A DNA stretch of 8,689 bases from assembly GCA_021731215.1 (NCBI GenBank), contig JAKFXU010000015.1:1-8689 (forward strand), written 5' to 3'. The stretch comes from Rhodoferax sp. GTDB taxonomy: Bacteria; Pseudomonadota; Gammaproteobacteria; Burkholderiales; Burkholderiaceae_C. The position numbers and the translations under genes are program-made. The number at the start of each line of letters is the position of its first letter. The first letter of the stretch is position 1. Below, in pieces: positions 5,293 to 8,689 of the stretch. The notes under the pieces were generated by a model. That model made no database searches and was not told the DNA's origin. It saw only the letters and a list, made by a program, of their open reading frames with translations.

Positions 5293-6918
5293 ATGATTGA
5301 TTTGAAACCCGCCGCCGCCTCACTTGAGCGCTACTACCAGGCCGGCTACTGGCAAGACCGCTCGCTGGGACAGCTGATTGCCGACAGCGTGGCGCGCTAT
5401 TCCGAAAAGATCGTGGTGCAGGACGCCTCCGGGCACAGCCTCACTTATGGCGAACTCGAAGACAAGGCCTCGCGCCTGGCCGCTTTTCTCGCCGCGCGCG
5501 GTGTCGGCATCGGCGACGCGGTCACCATGCATCTGCCGAACTGGTGGCAGACCGCGGTCGTCAGCTACGCCACTTTCAAGCTGGGGGCGGTGATCAATCC
5601 GCTGCCGCCGACCTATGGCTGGAAAGATCTGGCCTTCATCATGAACAAGAGTGGCGCCAGGGCGGTCATCGTGCCGGGCAAGTTCCGCAGCGCCGACTAC
5701 ACCGAGCATCTGGCCCAGATCAAGAACGAGTTGACGATTGCGCCAACCATTGTGGTGATAGGCCGAGGCAAGCTGGCGCTCGGGACTTCGTTCGATGAAG
5801 CGCTGTCCGGCCCGCTGCTGGAAAAGGACAACTATGCGGCAGCCGACGCGCCCGGTCTCTTGTTGTTTACCTCCGGTTCGGAGTCCAGGCCCAAGGGCGT
5901 GGTGCATACCCACAACACGGCGATTTTCGGCGAGCGCGCACTGTCTGCAACGCTGCAGCTCAGCAGCGACGATGTTTGCTTTATGGCCTCGCCGGTTACG
6001 CACACCAGCGGCTTCATGCACGGCATTCTGATGACGCTGATGCTGGGCTCCAGCGTCTCGCTGCTGGACGTGTTCAAGGGCGACGCCGCCGTCGAGCAGA
6101 TGGCGACCAGCCGCGCCAGCTGGACCATGGGCGCGACGCCGTTCCTGAGCGATGTCGTGGACAGCATGGAGCGCAGCGGCAAGCGCCTGCCCGACCTGCG
6201 TTATTTCCTGTGCGGCGGTGCGCCGATTCCGGAAGTGGTAGTGCGCCGGGCCCAGCAAGTGGGCATCCGGGTACTCAGCATTTACGGCTCGACCGAGAGT
6301 CCGCCGCACACCGTGACCTGGCCCGGTGACCCGATAGCAGCCGCCTGGCAAGCCGATGGCCGCAGCTTGCCCGGCATCGAAGTGTGCGCAGTGGACGAAG
6401 ACGGCCGGGCCCTGCCACCGGGCCGGCAGGGCGAACAATGGTCGCGCGGTCCCCATGCTTTCATTGGCTACCTGGGTGAGCCGGAACTGACGGCCACGGC
6501 GCTGGACGCCCAGGGCTGGTACCACTCGGGCGATCTGGCCACGGTCGGCGCCGATGGCTCGGTGCGTATCGTGGGCCGCATCAAGGACATGATCATCCGC
6601 GGCGGCCAGAACATCTCGGCGCGCGAGGTCGAGGACATCCTGCTGGAACACCCGGCCTGCCACATGGTGTCGGTGATTGGCCTGCCGGACGAGCGCCTGG
6701 GCGAACTCTGCTGCGCCGTGGTGGTCTGCCATCCCGGCCTGTCGCTCGCCTTCGACGAAATGAAGCAATTCCTGATCGAGCGCGGCGTGGCGCGCTTCAA
6801 GCTGCCGGAGTACCTGGTGTTGCGCGATGCCCTGCCTGCCACGCCCAGCGGAAAGATCCAGAAATTCAAATTGCGTGAAGAACTCAAAACCTTAAAAGGA
6901 GACCCGTCACATGTTTAA
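5293..6918 (+). CDS. Acyl-CoA synthetase / carboxylic acid:CoA ligase (AMP-forming; cyclohexanecarboxylate-CoA ligase-like)
   Basis: A 541-residue member of the adenylate-forming (ANL) superfamily, which activates a carboxylate to acyl-AMP and then to the CoA thioester. Visible core motifs are the phosphate loop TSGSESRPKGVVHTH (193-207), the A5 motif YGSTES (331-336), YHSGDLA (410-416, Asp414 binding the ribose), GRIKDMIIRGGQNISAREVE (428-447, hinge and CoA site) and PSGKIQKFKLRE (518-529) with the adenylation lysine at 521. The protein is full length. The phosphate loop is SES rather than the common TTG, as in several related ligases. Substrate choice cannot be read from sequence; the neighbouring BadH-like dehydrogenase makes an alicyclic acid such as a cyclohexanecarboxylate plausible (AliA-like role). 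It lies 6 bp after the SDR stop with only a weak ribosome site, suggesting coupled translation, and its last 8 bp overlap the next start. Confidence 0.93.
   Translation: MIDLKPAAASLERYYQAGYWQDRSLGQLIADSVARYSEKIVVQDASGHSLTYGELEDKASRLAAFLAARGVGIGDAVTMHLPNWWQTAVVSYATFKLGAVINPLPPTYGWKDLAFIMNKSGARAVIVPGKFRSADYTEHLAQIKNELTIAPTIVVIGRGKLALGTSFDEALSGPLLEKDNYAAADAPGLLLFTSGSESRPKGVVHTHNTAIFGERALSATLQLSSDDVCFMASPVTHTSGFMHGILMTLMLGSSVSLLDVFKGDAAVEQMATSRASWTMGATPFLSDVVDSMERSGKRLPDLRYFLCGGAPIPEVVVRRAQQVGIRVLSIYGSTESPPHTVTWPGDPIAAAWQADGRSLPGIEVCAVDEDGRALPPGRQGEQWSRGPHAFIGYLGEPELTATALDAQGWYHSGDLATVGADGSVRIVGRIKDMIIRGGQNISAREVEDILLEHPACHMVSVIGLPDERLGELCCAVVVCHPGLSLAFDEMKQFLIERGVARFKLPEYLVLRDALPATPSGKIQKFKLREELKTLKGDPSHV
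6894..6901 (+). promoter_or_regulatory. Ribosome binding site of the enoyl-CoA hydratase gene
   Basis: AAAAGGAG, inside the 3' end of the ligase gene, stands 9 nt before the ATG at 6911. It is the strongest Shine-Dalgarno in the operon and confirms that the hydratase starts inside the ligase gene. Confidence 0.8.
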
Positions 6919-7672
6919 AGTCGAAGACCAGGGCCGCATCGTGCGCCTCACGATGCAGCGCGCACCCGTCAATGCCATCAACAACGAGTGGGTCGCCGGA
7001 TTCAATTCCGTGCTCGATGGCCTGGCCGGCAAGACCGATCTGGCGCTGCTGCACATCCGCAGCGACCAGAAAGCGTTTTGCGCCGGCGCCGACCTGGCGC
7101 AAGTGCAAACGCGCTTTGACATGGAGAACGGCGCCGACGTGATGGTGGAAGACATTCGCGGCTTTCATCGGCTGTTTGATCGCATCGAAGCCTTGCCATG
7201 CGTGACGCTGGCCGAAATCGGCGGCACCGCTTTGGGCGGCGGCTTCGAACTGGCGCTGTCCTGCGACCTGCGCATGGCGTCCATCGATGCCAAGCTCGGC
7301 CTGCCCGAGGCGCAGCTGGGTCTCATCCCCGGCGCCGGCGGCACGCAGCGCCTGACCCGCTTGTGCGGCCCCGGCATCGCGGCCCGCATCATCCTGGCGT
7401 GTGAGGTGCTGGACGGCGCCAGCGCACGGGACCTCGGCCTGGTGCAGTGGGCGGTAGCGCCCGCTGACCTGGCCCGCGAGGCCGAGGCACTGGCGCAGCG
7501 CATCGCCAGCCTGTCGGCGCCCGCGCTGCAGGTGGCCAAACGCTGCATCGCCAAGGTCGCCGCGCTGGCACCAATTGGCTTCGAGACCGAGTTGCAGGGC
7601 ACACATGGCCTGATGGCAACGACGGAAGCCCGCACTCGCATCCAAGAGTTTTTTGCGCAGCGGAGCCGCTAA
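6911..7672 (+). CDS. Enoyl-CoA hydratase/isomerase (crotonase) family protein
   Basis: A 253-residue crotonase-fold enzyme, typical length. The oxyanion-hole segments are FCAGADL (56-62) and GGTALGGGFELALSCD (104-119). The two glutamates used for syn-hydration in rat mitochondrial enoyl-CoA hydratase (Glu144 and Glu164) are matched by Glu113 (GGGFE) and Glu133 (LGLPEAQLG), followed by LIPGAGGTQRL (138-148). Both acids being present favours a true hydratase over an isomerase or hydrolase. In the pathway it would hydrate an unsaturated acyl-CoA, perhaps a cyclohexenecarboxyl-CoA-like intermediate (BadK-like role), to a 3-hydroxyacyl-CoA for the following dehydrogenase. The ATG overlaps the ligase stop by 8 bp (ATGTTTAA), so the two are probably translationally coupled. 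A hairpin spans its stop codon. Confidence 0.92.
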   Translation: MFKVEDQGRIVRLTMQRAPVNAINNEWVAGFNSVLDGLAGKTDLALLHIRSDQKAFCAGADLAQVQTRFDMENGADVMVEDIRGFHRLFDRIEALPCVTLAEIGGTALGGGFELALSCDLRMASIDAKLGLPEAQLGLIPGAGGTQRLTRLCGPGIAARIILACEVLDGASARDLGLVQWAVAPADLAREAEALAQRIASLSAPALQVAKRCIAKVAALAPIGFETELQGTHGLMATTEARTRIQEFFAQRSR

Positions 7673-7683
7673 GGCGCTGCGCA
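7654..7683 (+). repeat. 9-bp perfect hairpin across the hydratase stop codon
   Basis: TGCGCAGCG (7654-7662) and CGCTGCGCA (7675-7683) are perfect reverse complements around a 12-base loop that holds the TAA stop (7670-7672). No T tract follows, so it is not a standard Rho-independent terminator. In the mRNA it could protect the upstream part of the transcript from 3' exonucleases or dampen readthrough into the following gene. Confidence 0.6.
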
Positions 7684-7713
7684 CGGACGTCACCTCTCAA
7701 TTTACCAATCAAC

Positions 7714-7717
7714 GGAG
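7714..7717 (+). promoter_or_regulatory. Ribosome binding site of the BadH-like dehydrogenase
   Basis: GGAG within ACGGAGAAA lies 8 nt before the ATG at 7726. This site sets the start in the 53-bp gap, the longest inside the operon; no promoter is evident there. Confidence 0.7.
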
Positions 7718-7725
7718 AAAGCAAC

Positions 7726-8472
7726 ATGGATCTGAGCAACAAATCAGCAGTCGTCACCGGTGGCGGTTCGGGCATAGGCCGCAGCACCTGCATCGCCCTG
7801 GCCAAGGCCGGCGCGCGCGTGTTCGTGGGTGACATCAACCTGGCCGGCGGTGAGGCCGTTGCGGCCGAAATCCGCGCCGCCGGCGGCAAGGCCGAGGCGC
7901 TGTTTCTGGACATCACCAAGGACGCCGCGATCAAGAGTTTTGCCGATGGCGTGCACGCCGCCGTGAGTCATGCCGACATCGTGGTCAACGCCGCCGGCTG
8001 GGACATCATCGAGCCCTTCGTCAAGAACACGCCCGAGTACTGGGACAAGATCATGGCCATCAACTTCATGGGCCCGGTGAAAGTGACGCGCGCCTTTCTC
8101 GACGGCATGATAGAAGCCAAGGGCGGCAAGATCGTCAACATCAGCAGCGACGCCGGTCGCGGTGGCAGCAGCGGCGAAACCGTTTATGCCGGTGCCAAGG
8201 GCGGTGTCATTGCCTTCACCAAGTCGCTGGCGCGCGAAATGGCGCGTTACGCCATCAATGTCAACTGCGTTTGCCCGGGACCGACCGACACGCCGCTGTT
8301 TGCCACGCAGCCGGAGAAGATGCAGCAGGCGCTGATCGGCGCCATCCCGTTCCGTCGTCTGGGCAAACCCGAAGAAGTCGCCGACGCGGTGGTGTTTTTT
8401 GCCAGCAGCCGCAGCAGTTTCATCACCGGCCAGGTCATCAGCGTCAGCGGTGGCCTGACCATGATGGGCTAA
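7726..8472 (+). CDS. Short-chain dehydrogenase resembling 2-hydroxycyclohexanecarboxyl-CoA dehydrogenase (BadH-like)
   Basis: A 248-residue classical SDR, complete. Motifs: TGGGSGIG at 11-18; Asp36 at the end of beta strand 2 (VGDIN), which selects NAD over NADP; NAAG at 88-91; and catalytic Asn113, Ser141, Tyr154 and Lys158 (YAGAK). From memory of the family, the stretches AGWDIIEPFVKNTPEYWDKI (90-109), SSGETVYAGAKGGVIAF (148-164), NCVCPGPTDTPLF (180-192) and SVSGGLTMMG (239-248) closely match Rhodopseudomonas BadH, the NAD-dependent enzyme that oxidises 2-hydroxycyclohexanecarboxyl-CoA to the 2-keto ester before ring opening. I did not run an alignment, so the substrate is a proposal; any cyclic or linear 3-hydroxyacyl-CoA is possible. 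It follows the hydratase, the expected preceding step. Confidence 0.9.
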   Translation: MDLSNKSAVVTGGGSGIGRSTCIALAKAGARVFVGDINLAGGEAVAAEIRAAGGKAEALFLDITKDAAIKSFADGVHAAVSHADIVVNAAGWDIIEPFVKNTPEYWDKIMAINFMGPVKVTRAFLDGMIEAKGGKIVNISSDAGRGGSSGETVYAGAKGGVIAFTKSLAREMARYAINVNCVCPGPTDTPLFATQPEKMQQALIGAIPFRRLGKPEEVADAVVFFASSRSSFITGQVISVSGGLTMMG

Positions 8473-8488
8473 GCGCCGGCATCCGGCC

Positions 8489-8689
8489 ATGACCATGCAG
8501 AGCAAGCAACGTACCCTCGCGCAGGCGGTGACCGAGGGCGTGAAGGCGGGCGACACGGTTCATTTCGTGTTCTCGCACAACCGCTCCCACGCCGCAGTGT
8601 GGGAGGTGGCGCGCCAGTTCCGCGACCAGCACAGCCTGCGGCTGGTCGCCACCGGCCTGCTCGAATACGCGACTGCGCTGTGTGCGGCC
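8489..8689 (+). CDS. CoA-transferase family I, alpha subunit (glutaconate CoA-transferase/IpdA type), N-terminal fragment cut by the window edge
   Basis: An open frame from ATG 8489 (a second in-frame ATG is at 8495) runs to the window end, giving 67 residues: MTMQSKQRTLAQAV, then EGVKAGDTVHFVFSHNRSHA, AVWEVARQF, and RLVATGLLEYATALC. The order of a leading helix, GDTV strand, xxNRSHAAVxEVxRQ helix and hydrophobic strand matches the N-terminus of class I CoA-transferase alpha subunits (COG1788 type), which include glutaconate CoA-transferase and the ring-opening hydrolase subunit IpdA of steroid breakdown. It lies 16 bp after the BadH-like gene, in the operon direction, with no good ribosome site. 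A beta subunit gene is expected just downstream. Whether it moves CoA or hydrolyses a ring beta-diketone cannot be told from this fragment. Confidence 0.75.
   Translation, partial: MTMQSKQRTLAQAVTEGVKAGDTVHFVFSHNRSHAAVWEVARQFRDQHSLRLVATGLLEYATALCAA

Noticed and set aside
5320..6768. A 482-codon open frame on the minus strand, antisense to the CoA ligase gene
   Set aside because: Its protein is rich in Arg, His, Gln, Ala and Gly with no recognisable motif, as expected from the mirror frame of a GC-rich gene; the + strand ligase carries all family motifs.
7744..8556. A 270-codon minus-strand open frame opposite the BadH-like gene
   Set aside because: Antisense to a gene with a complete SDR motif set; the Gly/Ala/Asp/His-rich translation resembles no family.
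1..8689. CRISPR arrays, tRNA or rRNA genes, insertion sequences, or a phage or toxin-antitoxin system
   Set aside because: No regularly spaced repeats, no RNA-gene signature, and no transposase, integrase or toxin-like frame was found on either strand.

Overview
The window is GC-rich, densely coding DNA from what looks like a betaproteobacterium. A Burkholderiales or Comamonadaceae-type organism is my best guess, from the gene style, the flgK-flgL-HDOD order and the strong G/C third-position bias. This is inference; no rRNA or other marker gene is present.

Region 1 (1-3283, + strand) is the end of a flagellar cluster. It holds the C-terminal part of flgK (hook-associated protein 1), the complete flgL (hook-associated protein 3), and an EAL-like/HDOD-domain signalling protein 23 bp after flgL. 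Region 2 (3284-3441) is a 158-bp convergent intergenic stretch with several inverted repeats, including weak terminator candidates. It is the boundary between the motility block and a catabolic block.

Region 3 (3442-8689) is a regulator-plus-operon module. An AraC-family regulator on the minus strand diverges from a tight + strand operon. The operon encodes a short-chain dehydrogenase (SDR), an acid:CoA ligase, an enoyl-CoA hydratase, a second SDR that resembles 2-hydroxycyclohexanecarboxyl-CoA dehydrogenase (BadH), and the start of a class I CoA-transferase alpha subunit that runs off the right edge. Read as a pathway, a carboxylic acid is activated to its CoA thioester. After a desaturation step whose enzyme is not in the window, the enoyl-CoA is hydrated and the 3-hydroxyacyl-CoA is oxidised. 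The resulting beta-keto (possibly alicyclic) acyl-CoA would then be cleaved or have its CoA moved. The BadH likeness suggests an alicyclic ring acid as substrate, but the true substrate cannot be read from sequence alone.

The most interesting non-coding signal is in the 108-bp divergent promoter region (4396-4503). Two 19-bp direct repeats start exactly 21 bp apart (15/19 identical), the geometry expected of an AraC-family operator. A perfect 7-bp inverted repeat downstream contains the only Shine-Dalgarno-like sequence of the first operon gene. A second strong hairpin straddles the stop codon of the enoyl-CoA hydratase gene.
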